A stretch of 64,000 nucleotides of DNA from positions 138,043-202,042 of the forward strand of contig CATYVH010000001.1 of the NCBI GenBank assembly GCA_958413765.1. Reading direction: 5' to 3'. Each line of letters starts with the position of its first letter. Positions within the stretch are counted from its first letter, which is position 1. This stretch comes from an uncultured Collinsella sp. (GTDB taxonomy: Bacteria > Actinomycetota > Coriobacteriia > Coriobacteriales > Coriobacteriaceae). Under the pieces are notes generated by a model, which was given only the letters and a program-made list of their open reading frames with translations, had not been told where the DNA came from and did not search any database. A program made the translations under genes and the position numbers. This document shows positions 43,901 to 51,550 of this stretch, in pieces.

Positions 43901-44389
43901 GATTTCACCAGGAAAGTCAATATCAGCCGCAAGCGTAAAGCTGGCGGTTTGATTTTCCTCAACGCCTAGAAGCTTTCCCTGCAAGTCACCGGCATTCTTG
44001 ATGTCCGTGGCTGTCTCTTCGCTCGCCACAGCCTCCTCGGCTGACGAACCAGCGCCATCGTCGATCGCTTCATTTTCTTCTGCCTGCGACTCGTCCTTGG
44101 GCTGCTCCTCCTGCTGGATTTCGTCGTCGCCCGCAGCATCGTCACTATTCTGGTTTTCGGTATCCCCGTTGTTGGTGTTGCCTACATCAGTAGACTCACT
44201 TGAGGAACCCCCCCCCATCACAGTTTCCTCGGTAGAAACCGTCTGGGCATCGTTGGCAATGGCCTGCGAGATCGGAGGCATGACGAGCGACAGTACCAGG
44301 CTCAAAACGGAGGCTCCGCACAAAACGCCTGCCAGCACACGGCGCGTCGCTTTATTACTCTGCTTAGATTTGTCCGAATTCGCTTTCAT
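40949..44389 (-). CDS. Large surface adhesin with beta-helix and LPLSG anchor (probable pilus tip)
   Basis: The 1146-residue protein has a signal peptide (about 1-46), an acidic Asn/Ser/Glu-rich linker, and a right-handed beta-helix region (about 270-600) made of GG-rich repeats such as SGGYITNN, SGGQITGN and GGGVYAKD. Two or three pilin-type beta domains follow (LKATKKLEGRKLNDGEFSF, FTLQLATDTDFTD), ending in LPLSG, a hydrophobic helix and RRKANAKGG. Such a beta-helix plus pilin domain order suits a tip adhesin. A run of nine G residues (G9, coding strand) sits at codons 58-61, so frame slippage could switch the protein off. A sigma-70-like promoter lies upstream. Confidence 0.85.
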   Translation of the reverse strand: MKANSDKSKQSNKATRRVLAGVLCGASVLSLVLSLVMPPISQAIANDAQTVSTEETVMGGGSSSESTDVGNTNNGDTENQNSDDAAGDDEIQQEEQPKDESQAEENEAIDDGAGSSAEEAVASEETATDIKNAGDLQGKLLGVEENQTASFTLAADIDFPGEITLNKGGSNITLDLSGHKIKHSSADKPLFNVAGGASLTIRDSAQVGETVSEGQQLADQGQSLNADNYDKNAANYGKNAELTYDNDNIPSNLTYYVTESSPSGTGTTETLVKHDVEIKGAIVACGGNANLKLINLYNNNGKGGTFNLVSGVITQKQGGSVSSLVYAENGSTVNMRGGYVCGASGSGAGGGIEIHGNSTLEVSGGVIAGNSAPSGGGVYAKDSTVNITNGVISGNSTLATGVGFGGGIMAEGGSVTVSGGYITNNKYANYCGNDGNGDHGGAGLAAKNGTHVTISGGQITGNYSEEAGGGVYVTDIEHQGASSRKTMAWLNITGGTIASNVSFRSEGAGIRVGQMVDAMIKGTSNSNPVYITNNHCMSRFDWGGGGIFVQGDSKVASNAGRLFVYNSYISSNEAGGYGGGVAVCPTGKTLVTGTDGTAIFGNTSAGNEQNANDYESVSNTGNNGTPHLSGGGHGKDQDSDAYNAEVFRENGHADFFLAAEGHTTPIAAVIGKMLGGGDAKYRGSLELQKAITIPANGGVQVYKSIGLSSDVKAQDPEAINARKAALEAGATFITGNYSWNHGGGIMSNGDLYMGAPEDTYVYPSLKLKATKKLEGRKLNDGEFSFTVYRKDSDDPLAGTTAGTTFNRDVCTEVGTAANDAEGSITFDLGEQFASSGAGNEITYYLVEDPGGDSGITYDSSVYKIVVTAEDTKTLLMSVPSKENSSQLKDLYIHNYTIKNVGVTKYEFRESSGKWENVKARSKVQKSGDYYPIICEGDSTTFTNKFTPYDSKGSWTPMATKVVEGGEMKEFTLQLATDTDFTDIVSSKSTTADGDKSQTLSFDKIDYKLDQLDQLASGPAGRGASKTFTYYVREKDDGSLFSHYTYDKSVYQITVNATDDSNHHIDVTATYKQIQDRDGKPVTNDTGRELTESSTPTFTNTYSTSLPLSGMSGVTLTYLAGAVVLCAAAAWMHIRRKANAKGGKRRE
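44208..44216 (-). repeat. G9 homopolymer in the adhesin gene
   Basis: Nine consecutive C on the plus strand (G on the coding strand), in the codons ATG GGG GGG GGT of the segment VMGGGSSS. It is the only such tract I noticed in the window. Confidence 0.85.
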
Positions 44390-44478
44390 CGATGTCTCCT
44401 CCCCAAGAGACCGCGATCTTGCTCTTTCACCATCAAACGTATCTGCGCAATCTGTAATTGCGCTCGTTTAGTAATGCA

Positions 44479-44508
44479 ATTATAACAATTGTTTAAACAT
44501 CTGAGCAA
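44479..44508 (-). promoter_or_regulatory. Sigma-70-type promoter of the surface-protein operon
   Basis: On the minus strand TTGCTC and a perfect TATAAT with an 18-bp spacer lie 90-120 bp before the adhesin ATG. The palindrome AACAATTGTT overlaps the spacer and may be an operator. Confidence 0.65.
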
Positions 44509-44509
44509 A

Positions 44510-44848
44510 TAAAACCGATAGTTTTGTAGTGAGTTCTCAATTCTCTTGACAATTGCTCGGATTTGCCTTCGTTTATTCGCTATCTATTTTTTGTTTCTGC
44601 TGGTAATTTAGTTGCGTATTATTTTTTAATGGCATTAGATTTATTTGCACAACATTTTGCTCAAGAGCAAACATCCTGTGAACGGTCGATAATTGACCAT
44701 GAGCGGCAGGTCATTTACCGGGAGAAACACCCTACCAAACTGATGAGAATATCTTTAACCCATCGGTGGTTAGAAGCGTAATGTTCTGACGACCATATTT
44801 GAATTTGCGCGCAGATTTTAGGTATCAATTCGCCCAAATCGCCTGAGG
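44510..44848. other. AT-rich intergenic region upstream of the surface-protein operon
   Basis: About 340 bp, clearly AT-richer than the rest. An open stretch at 44563-44781 lacks a ribosome site and any known family, so it is not called a gene. It may hold regulatory sites for the operon. Confidence 0.4.
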
Positions 44849-44880
44849 CCGGCGCAAAGGCGCCTGCCCCCTTTGTGGTA
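44849..44880. repeat. Palindromic repeat family B, degenerate copy
   Basis: GCGCAAAGGCGCCTGCCCCCTTTGTGGT; the right half matches the family, the left arm is eroded. Confidence 0.5.
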
Positions 44881-44893
44881 GTTCTCCCCCGCG

Positions 44894-45715
44894 CTACAGC
44901 AGATGTTCCTCAATAAAGATCGCGATGCCGTCTTTGTCGTTGCTGGCGGTTACAAAATCGGCGGCGGCACGGGTGGCGTCGCTGCCGTTTGCCATGGCCA
45001 CGCCCACGCCGGCGTCAGCCACCATGCAGGTGTCGTTATCGGCATCGCCAAACACGCAGATGTTCTGGAGCTCCATGCCGTTGAGCTCTGCCACGCGCAC
45101 CAGGCCGCGCGTCTTGGACACGCGCGGATCCATGAACTCGTAGAGCCGCTGCGTGGTCTGCAGAGCCGCCGCCTTAACGGTGTTATCGGCAAACGTCGAC
45201 GCCCGCTCAATCACCCGCGGCATTACCTCAGGCGCCATGGTAAACATCACCTTGGGCTGTGGCTCGCGCAAAAACTCGGCAAAATCGACCACCTGGTAGG
45301 GCACGCCGTCGACGCGCGACAGGTGCTCGACGCACGCGTTGCTCTCGGGCACGTAGAACACGCCGTCTCGGGGGCAGACGGGCGTTGCCGGAAGGTCCGC
45401 CATGTGCTTGCAGATGCGCGCGATGGTCTCGCCCGACAGCGGATAGCTCAGCTCGTTGATGTCGTGCGCGCGGTCGATGACCTCGGCACCACCGCAGCCC
45501 ACGAGCACGTCCACCAAGCCTTCGATGCCCCAGAGCTCGTACATGGCCTCGGTCGCGTGGGCGTCGCGCCCGGTGCACAGGCCAAAGAGCACGCCGCACT
45601 CGCGCAGGGCGCGGATCGCCGCCACGGTGCGCGGGGACACCGTGTGCCGGCTCGTGAGCAGCGTACCGTCGATATCGCAGAACACGGCTTTGATGTGGCT
45701 GAAGGTGGCGTCCAT
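44894..45715 (-). CDS. Cof-type HAD-superfamily hydrolase
   Basis: The 273-residue protein is a phosphatase of the HAD class, Cof/YwpJ subfamily. Motif I is AVFCDIDGTLLTS near 12, motif II LCTGRD near 45, motif III a lysine in the TRGLVRVAEL region, and motif IV FGDADNDTCMVADAG near 230. The C2 cap lies between. The substrate is probably a sugar phosphate or cofactor, but it is not readable. The start at 45715 (MDATFSHIK) has AGAAAGG upstream. Repeat families A and B lie in the spacer before the MFS gene. Confidence 0.88.
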   Translation of the reverse strand: MDATFSHIKAVFCDIDGTLLTSRHTVSPRTVAAIRALRECGVLFGLCTGRDAHATEAMYELWGIEGLVDVLVGCGGAEVIDRAHDINELSYPLSGETIARICKHMADLPATPVCPRDGVFYVPESNACVEHLSRVDGVPYQVVDFAEFLREPQPKVMFTMAPEVMPRVIERASTFADNTVKAAALQTTQRLYEFMDPRVSKTRGLVRVAELNGMELQNICVFGDADNDTCMVADAGVGVAMANGSDATRAAADFVTASNDKDGIAIFIEEHLL

Positions 45716-45808
45716 GGGGGCCTTTCTGAGTTGTGCGGCGGTGTGGGGTGTATTCGCAAACGGCGTACATGGTATACCAAGGCACAGGCGCGGCCCGTCA
45801 AAGCAAAA

Positions 45809-45843
45809 ACCACCACAAAGGTGCCTGGCCCCCTTTGTGGGGG
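45809..45843. repeat. Palindromic repeat family B, copy 2
   Basis: ACCACCACAAAGGTGCCTGG with CCCCTTTGTGGGGG, 35 bp, 18 bp from a family A element. Confidence 0.7.
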
Positions 45844-45861
45844 AAGTGGCGTTTGTGGGCC

Positions 45862-45925
45862 AAACCATCACAACATTCGATGTTTTTCGGCAAAATCGCG
45901 ATTTTCATCGAATGTTGTGATGGTC
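45862..45925. repeat. Palindromic repeat family A, copy 2
   Basis: AAACCATCACAACATTCGA ... TCGAATGTTGTGATGGT, same internal orientation as the copy at 35568. Confidence 0.8.
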
Positions 45926-45926
45926 T

Positions 45927-47207
45927 TTACTGCCTTGCGGCACGATCAAAATGCCGGCGCCCAAACAGCAGCAACGCCGCGGGGACTGCCGTCACGACCA
46001 TGCCTGCTCCGATGAGCGTCTGCTGCACGCCAAACGTCGCCGCCAGCCACGGAGCAATCGCCAGCGGGGCCACGCCAGCGAACATATTGCCAAAGCCCAT
46101 GACCGAATTGACGCGACCAAGCTGCTCGAGCGGCGCCGTCGTCTGCACGATGGTGTTGTGGAGCGGGTTGACGACACCCCAAGCTATGCCCAGGGCGACC
46201 TGACCGACAAGGGCCACACCCACGTACGGCGTCCCCACATAGAGCAGGCTTCCCAGGCCCACGGACATAAGTGCCACGAGCAGCGTTTTTAGGTTGACCA
46301 AGTGCGGCGGCAAGCGGAGCGCGAGCACGGCACCCAGTACCGCGCCCACGCCCGAGGCCGACGAGAGCCAGCCCATCCACTCAACGCCGACGCGTAGGAC
46401 ATCGCGATAGAAAAACGACTCGAGCGGATCGAAGGCTCCGTAGCCAAAGTTCGAAAGAAAAATGATGCAGAACAGCAGGGCGAGGACACTGTTGGTGAAG
46501 ACTGTCTTGATGCTGGCTGCGAAGGTGGCGCGGGTGGATGTGCTGGGGTTGGAGCTTTGTCCCGCACGCTCCCCTTCCTCCGCCGAATCGGCATCCGCAT
46601 CCCCGGCGACATGGCTGGTCTGCGGCCTAAAGCCCCAACCGGCGATGAGCGCCAGCACGGTAAAGAGCATCATGAGAACAAACACCGCGCGCGACGACGC
46701 AGCAGCCGCGACAAAGCCACCCAGCGTGGGGCCAACGATGATACTCACGTTTGAAAACATGGCGATGGCGGAGTTGATGTCTTTGAGCTCGACAGGATCG
46801 TCGGTGAGGTAGGCCGGATAGGACGTGGCGATGGGCTGGGCGAATCCCATCACAAAGCCCAGAAACACCGCGCCGAGCAGGACGACGCCGGTCGCGCTAC
46901 CAAAGGCGATGATTGCCGTGCCAGTTGCAAGAGCGCCGATGATGCTCAGCAAGAAATGGCGGCGCGGACCCCAGGCGTCGAGCGCAGCGCCACCCGCAAA
47001 GGATCCCAGGATCACGAAAACGTTCATAAACAGAACGGCCAGCGATGTCGCCACGACTGAGGCATCGTCTGCATAGGTGAGCGTTCCGATGACGCCGATA
47101 AAATAACTGGTCTGAAACCCGGTGTAGATGAGAAAGCGCATCGCCACCAGCCGCTTGGCCTGCACGGACAGCGATGATTGAGGCTTTGAGAAAAGAGATG
47201 CGAGCAT
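45927..47207 (-). CDS. MFS transporter
   Basis: The 426-residue protein has about 12 hydrophobic helices in two groups with a charged central loop (about 195-235, rich in Asp/Glu). The loop between helices 2 and 3 is GAALDAWGPRRHFLL, a degenerate MFS motif A. It resembles drug/metabolite efflux members. The substrate is unknown. The start at 47207 has AAGGAG at short spacing. The stop codon is next to a family A repeat. Confidence 0.85.
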   Translation of the reverse strand: MLASLFSKPQSSLSVQAKRLVAMRFLIYTGFQTSYFIGVIGTLTYADDASVVATSLAVLFMNVFVILGSFAGGAALDAWGPRRHFLLSIIGALATGTAIIAFGSATGVVLLGAVFLGFVMGFAQPIATSYPAYLTDDPVELKDINSAIAMFSNVSIIVGPTLGGFVAAAASSRAVFVLMMLFTVLALIAGWGFRPQTSHVAGDADADSAEEGERAGQSSNPSTSTRATFAASIKTVFTNSVLALLFCIIFLSNFGYGAFDPLESFFYRDVLRVGVEWMGWLSSASGVGAVLGAVLALRLPPHLVNLKTLLVALMSVGLGSLLYVGTPYVGVALVGQVALGIAWGVVNPLHNTIVQTTAPLEQLGRVNSVMGFGNMFAGVAPLAIAPWLAATFGVQQTLIGAGMVVTAVPAALLLFGRRHFDRAARQ

Positions 47208-47380
47208 GGAGACTCCTTGTTTCATACGAATACGGGCGGTGGGCATTCGCCACCGTCTGTCAAATCAATCTATCCGCATGAAACATTAAGGACGCATCAG
47301 GACCCTTCTCTCCGTTTTTCGCCCGTCATGAACTACTTGGTAGATTGTAAGGCATGTCCCACACATCTACCAAAGCAAAA

Positions 47381-47414
47381 ACCACCACAAAGGTGCCTGG
47401 CCCCTTTGTGGTGG
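47381..47414. repeat. Palindromic repeat family B, copy 3
   Basis: ACCACCACAAAGGTGCCTGG with CCCCTTTGTGGTGG, the most symmetric copy of the family. Confidence 0.75.
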
Positions 47415-47494
47415 AAATGACGTTTGCCCAGATAAAACCTGCCAAAACAAACCTGTCCCTTTTTGGCATGTTATGGCAGCGCAGCGAGCCGGTT

Positions 47495-47580
47495 CCAAGT
47501 GCCCCAGGTCGCCCCGAAAGAGGAGCGACGCGTACTTTGGTACGCGAGCGACGGCTTGAGGGGCGAGATGGGGTGCTTGG
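47495..47580. repeat. 86-bp inverted repeat downstream of the MoaC-MobB gene
   Basis: Arms CCAAGTGCCCCAGGTCGCCCC and GGGGCGAGATGGGGTGCTTGG pair with few mismatches, and an inner GCGTAC-TTTG-GTACGC stem tops it. It is 20 bp from the gene's stop and may terminate the moaA operon. Confidence 0.6.
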
Positions 47581-47600
47581 GGCCGGCGCAGCGTCGACCC

Positions 47601-48902
47601 CTAAAGATGATCTTGGATAAGATCGCAGATGGCTCGGGCGTCGTTGATGTTGATGGCCCGGGTCGCAAAGCCGGCGTCGAAGGCCTGGCGTGCCAGGGCC
47701 TCGTTGCAGGCAAGGGCTAGCGTGTGGCCATCGACCAGGTCGAGCGAGCTCTTGCCGCGCAGACGGTCGACACCGGAGCGCGCGACCACGATGTTGTCGA
47801 AGCCCTCGGTCTTGTAGCCCTCGATGATCACCACGTCGACATCGTTGTAGCGCGACAGCAGCTCGCGCGCGGGCATCTCGTCCTCCTCGCGTGTGTCGGC
47901 GTACTCCGCCCAGCGCGTGGCGCAGATGAGGCCCACGTGCTTGGATCCGGCTTGGTGATGGCGCCAGGTGTCCTTAGCGGGCACATCGATATCAAAGCCG
48001 TGATGCCCATGATGCTTGAGCGAACCCACGCGCAGGCCGCGGCGGGTGAGCTCGGCGATAACCTTCTCGACGAGCGTGGTCTTGCCCGAGTTCTGGTAGC
48101 CGATAAACGCGATCGCGGGGACGGCCGGGGCCGGAGCTGCGGACGCGACGGCGACAGGCGCGCTTGCGGGTGCGGCACCGTCAGCGGCCACAGCCTCAAC
48201 AGCAGCGGCCTGACGCTCTGCACGATCCCACACGCCCGAGCGACCGCCCTCCTTGTGCAGCAGGCGCACGTCGACGATCTCCATGCCGCGATCGACGGCC
48301 TTGCACATGTCATAGATCGTAAGGCACGCGGCACTCGCACCGGTCAGAGCCTCCATCTCGATACCCGTCTTGCCCGTCACGCCGGCCGTGACCAGTACGT
48401 GAAAACCAACCTGCCCGTCCGAACGCGCCGGCGCCCAGCCCTCGGGCACGTCCTCGGCCGGCGTCCCCGCCGGAGCGATGGGCGCAATGTCGCACTTACT
48501 CTTGGTAATGAGCAGCGGATGGCACATGGGAATGATGTCGCTCGTGCGTTTGATGGCCATGATGCCCGCCACACGCGCGCAGGCAAGCACATCGCCCTTT
48601 TTGGCGCGGTCCTGCAGCACCATGGTCTGCGTCTCGGGATGCATGAGGATGGTGCCCTCGGCGATGGCAATGCGATGGGTCTCGGCCTTGTCGGACACGT
48701 CGACCATGCGTACCTCGCCCTTGGCGTCCACGTGTGTAAGCTCGTCGCGACGGGCGTCGCGGGCGGGCTCGGCGACAGCGCTGGCAGTCGGCTGCGCGGA
48801 CGCGTCGGCGTTGCCAGCATTCGCCGCAGCCGTGACTTTGTGGGCAGACATCGCGGCCCTGCGAGCGGCCTTGGTGGCATCGGCGTACCTGCTCCTGGCC
48901 AT
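47601..48902 (-). CDS. MoaC-MobB fusion protein (molybdenum cofactor synthesis)
   Basis: The 433-residue protein joins two enzymes. Residues about 45-225 are MoaC, which with MoaA makes cyclic pyranopterin phosphate: MVDVSDKAETHR, IPMCHPLLITK and the end KTGIEMEALTGASAACLTIYDM. An Ala-rich linker (about 225-260) follows. Residues about 263-433 are MobB, a GTP-binding adaptor: Walker A GYQNSGKTTLVEKV, LKHHGHHGFDIDV and VVIIEGYK. The start at 48902 has GGAGGA. It lies 4 bp after moaA. Fused moaC-mobB is not the usual arrangement. Confidence 0.88.
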   Translation of the reverse strand: MARSRYADATKAARRAAMSAHKVTAAANAGNADASAQPTASAVAEPARDARRDELTHVDAKGEVRMVDVSDKAETHRIAIAEGTILMHPETQTMVLQDRAKKGDVLACARVAGIMAIKRTSDIIPMCHPLLITKSKCDIAPIAPAGTPAEDVPEGWAPARSDGQVGFHVLVTAGVTGKTGIEMEALTGASAACLTIYDMCKAVDRGMEIVDVRLLHKEGGRSGVWDRAERQAAAVEAVAADGAAPASAPVAVASAAPAPAVPAIAFIGYQNSGKTTLVEKVIAELTRRGLRVGSLKHHGHHGFDIDVPAKDTWRHHQAGSKHVGLICATRWAEYADTREEDEMPARELLSRYNDVDVVIIEGYKTEGFDNIVVARSGVDRLRGKSSLDLVDGHTLALACNEALARQAFDAGFATRAININDARAICDLIQDHL

Positions 48903-48906
48903 ATGA

Positions 48907-49962
48907 TCATCCTCCGATTTGGGACATGAATCGTTGCGTGCCCTCAATTATCGCGTGTTCCTGCGGTTTGTGGGCCACGGCATCGCGCCAAATCGAAAGT
49001 ACCTGCATATCATCACCACGGCGCAGGGCATCGCGCACCGAATACTCGGCATCGCTGAACAGGCACGGACGCACGTTGCCATCGGCCGTCAGGCGCAGAC
49101 GGTTGCAATTCGCACAAAAATGGTTGGACATGGCGCTGATAAAGCCGACCGTTCCCGCCGCGCCCGGAAAGTGCCAATAGCGCGCGGGACCCGCGCCGGC
49201 AGGAGCGTCGTTGATGTCGAGTGGCTCAAGCTCGCCCAGCCCCGTCGCGGCGGCCCCGGCATTGATGCGAGCCCGCAGCTCGTCGCTCGGCACGGTGTCG
49301 CTCGCGTCCCACAGCTCGGGATTGAGCGCGGGCGCATGCGGGTCCACGGCGCAATGCGAGCTCGTGCGCTCGTCGCCAATGGGCATGTATTCGATAAAGC
49401 GCAGGTGGATGGGGCGGTCGACGGTCAGCCGCGCAAGGGCCGCCACATCTTGGTTGAGTCGGCGCACCACAACGCAGTTGACCTTAACGGGCTCAAAGCC
49501 CCAAGCCAGCGCCGCGTCGATGCCGGCCATGGTCTGTTCGAGCCGACCCAGACGCGTGATCTTTCCAAACAGCGTAGGGTCGAGCGTGTCGAGCGAGATG
49601 TTGACGCGGTTAAGCCCGGCATCTTTGAGCTGCGGTGCCAACTTGGGCAGCAGGGCGCCGTTGGTGGTGAGCGAGATGTCCTCGATCTGCGGGATCGCGC
49701 GGATGTCACGAATGAGCGGAATGATACGGCGGCTGACCAGCGGCTCGCCACCCGTCAGGCGCACGCGGCGAATGCCCTCCCCCGCTACCAAGCGCACAAA
49801 GCGGGCGATTTCCTCGGCACTGAGTAGCTCGTCGTGTGCACGGGGCGCCACGCCATCGGCCGGCATGCAGTAAATGCAGCGAAAATTGCACTTGTCGGTA
49901 ACGGCAATGCGAAGGTAGTTGATATCGCGGCCAAAACCGTCATGTTGCACGTGCCCGTCCAC
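48907..49962 (-). CDS. moaA: GTP 3',8-cyclase (molybdenum cofactor)
   Basis: The 351-residue radical SAM enzyme converts GTP to 3',8-cH2GTP. It has the CNFRCIYCMP cluster motif (CxxxCxxC) near residue 22, RVRLTGGEPLVSR, and the C-terminal cluster cysteines in FCANCNRLRLTADGNVRPCLF. The GTP-binding GGEP and NISLDTLD segments are present. The start is GTG 49962 behind GGGGAGG. The frame is open further upstream, without support. It precedes the moaC-mobB fusion with a 4-bp gap. Confidence 0.94.
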   Translation of the reverse strand: MDGHVQHDGFGRDINYLRIAVTDKCNFRCIYCMPADGVAPRAHDELLSAEEIARFVRLVAGEGIRRVRLTGGEPLVSRRIIPLIRDIRAIPQIEDISLTTNGALLPKLAPQLKDAGLNRVNISLDTLDPTLFGKITRLGRLEQTMAGIDAALAWGFEPVKVNCVVVRRLNQDVAALARLTVDRPIHLRFIEYMPIGDERTSSHCAVDPHAPALNPELWDASDTVPSDELRARINAGAAATGLGELEPLDINDAPAGAGPARYWHFPGAAGTVGFISAMSNHFCANCNRLRLTADGNVRPCLFSDAEYSVRDALRRGDDMQVLSIWRDAVAHKPQEHAIIEGTQRFMSQIGG

Positions 49963-50093
49963 GCAGCCTCCCCTCACGCGGCGTTTTATTCTTCGGAAAA
50001 CATAATACCGCACGGGAGAATCATGCCGACACCCGTACGACAGGACAGGTCGCTTCGAGCAAAACGGACTTTCCAAGCCCATCCTCAGCACGC

Positions 50094-50158
50094 AAACCAT
50101 CACAACATTCGATGCTTTTCCCGATTTTGGCGAAAAACGTCGAATGATGTGATGGTTT
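50094..50158. repeat. Palindromic repeat family A, copy 3 (inverted)
   Basis: AAACCATCACAACATTCGATG ... GAATGATGTGATGGTTT. The centre reads TTTTCCCGATTTTGGCG, the reverse orientation to the first two copies. Confidence 0.78.
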
Positions 50159-50196
50159 GCCTACCCACGGCACCCCGTAGAAGGACCAAAACGCCC

Positions 50197-51234
50197 CTAA
50201 AGGCCGCCCTCCCAGTGCCGAATCACGAATTCTCGCAGGTCGTTCTGCCGCTTTTGGAACGCTTCGCTTCGGTCGCACTTAAGGCCCATAGCGAGTGCGA
50301 TGGCGTTCATCGCCCGGTGCAATTGCAGCTGGTGGGCAAACTGAGTCCCGGTGAGGACGATCATCCTAAAGCCCAGCGCGCTCAGCACGGTCATGCGCTC
50401 CGCATCCGACGCACTGCGTTGTTTATCAAGATGGTCCGAGCCGTTGTATTCAATTCCCGTACCGCTCGCGGGCGCATATACGTCGATCTCGAAATACCCG
50501 GCCTTTGCGAGATATTTGAACTCGCTGGGAACATCGACCCGATGGTTGAGCTCGATCTTGGCGTATCCCAGCCCTCCCTGGGAACGTTTTGCAACGACCA
50601 TGATTGCGGTGGCCGTCTCCATGGGCGACCGCGCGCCATCGTGCACGCGCTTGAGCACGGCGGCCGCGCGTATAGCCCCCTGACGAGATCGGTTCTCATT
50701 GCAATAGGCAATCAAGTCGGCAACGGTATACCTCTGCCCCATCTCGACATAATCGTCCGTCGACAGATGATTCAAATGGTATCGGGCACAGATTTCGTAG
50801 CCATATTCCAGCTGTTCGGGCTCGCTCATCCACGAACCCGCTTGGACAAAGCACATGACCTCATCAACCACTAGAAGGCCCTCTGCCACCTCAAGAAGAT
50901 GGTCTGGAGGTACCGGCGCCCCAAACACGTGGCACCTAAATCCAGCCGGCGTCGAGCGCTCAAAATCGAAGTTGACGAGCGTGTCGATATGACCCAGCTC
51001 TTCTCGTGGAATACCAAGCGAAACCAGATAGTCGGTAACGATCCCAACTGCCGCTGAAGCCCTCAGCCCCTTGACATCGAGTCCCAATTTGGACAGGCCC
51101 GCAGTCGGCTCCGCCTCGTTAGCAAGCGAGTCCTCATCGTATAGGCTGCTTGCTCGCGAGAGCGGCTCGGACGGGCGCGCCACGTTGTGGTACAGCCAGG
51201 CAGTCTTATGGGACAGGACGATCGGCAGGTCCAT
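50197..51234 (-). CDS. Uncharacterised protein with C-terminal DUF559/Vsr-like domain
   Basis: The 345-residue protein has a C-terminal block (about 250-320: IEYNGSDHLDKQRSASDAER, GFRMIVLTGTQF) like the DUF559/Vsr endonuclease-fold family seen in many actinobacteria. The N-terminal two thirds are unassigned and contain VVDEVMCFVQAGSW. Similar genes in related bacteria are often called AbiEi-like or endonuclease-domain proteins. Catalytic residues were not verified. It lies alone between two family A repeats. The function is unknown. Confidence 0.6.
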   Translation of the reverse strand: MDLPIVLSHKTAWLYHNVARPSEPLSRASSLYDEDSLANEAEPTAGLSKLGLDVKGLRASAAVGIVTDYLVSLGIPREELGHIDTLVNFDFERSTPAGFRCHVFGAPVPPDHLLEVAEGLLVVDEVMCFVQAGSWMSEPEQLEYGYEICARYHLNHLSTDDYVEMGQRYTVADLIAYCNENRSRQGAIRAAAVLKRVHDGARSPMETATAIMVVAKRSQGGLGYAKIELNHRVDVPSEFKYLAKAGYFEIDVYAPASGTGIEYNGSDHLDKQRSASDAERMTVLSALGFRMIVLTGTQFAHQLQLHRAMNAIALAMGLKCDRSEAFQKRQNDLREFVIRHWEGGL

Positions 51235-51335
51235 GAGCCCTCCAATGGAGTCGGATAACCAACCTTATTCCCCTGCCCACGGGTCCGCACACCTTCGTGC
51301 GCAAGAAAGCGATTCCACCCGATCGAGTGGTAGAA

Positions 51336-51400
51336 AAACCATCACAACATTCGATGCTTTTCCCGATTTTGGCAAAAAACGGCGAATGTTGTGATGGTTT
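51336..51400. repeat. Palindromic repeat family A, copy 4 (inverted)
   Basis: AAACCATCACAACATTCGATG ... CGAATGTTGTGATGGTTT, same orientation as the copy at 50094. Confidence 0.8.
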
Positions 51401-51550
51401 GAGGGGAGGTGAGAGGCACGGAGGGGTCAAAGCATCGTGCTTGGAGCGTGACTTTTTCGCCCCGCTGCCAACACAAACCTTGACTCTACAATCGTTATAG
51501 GGTTTTCACTACACTGGTACGTAAACAAACCCAGCCAGAAAGCCCCACCT

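Noticed and set aside
44563..44781. 72-residue plus-strand open frame in the AT-rich spacer
   Set aside because: No good start or ribosome site, no family, and AT-rich DNA here yields such frames by chance.
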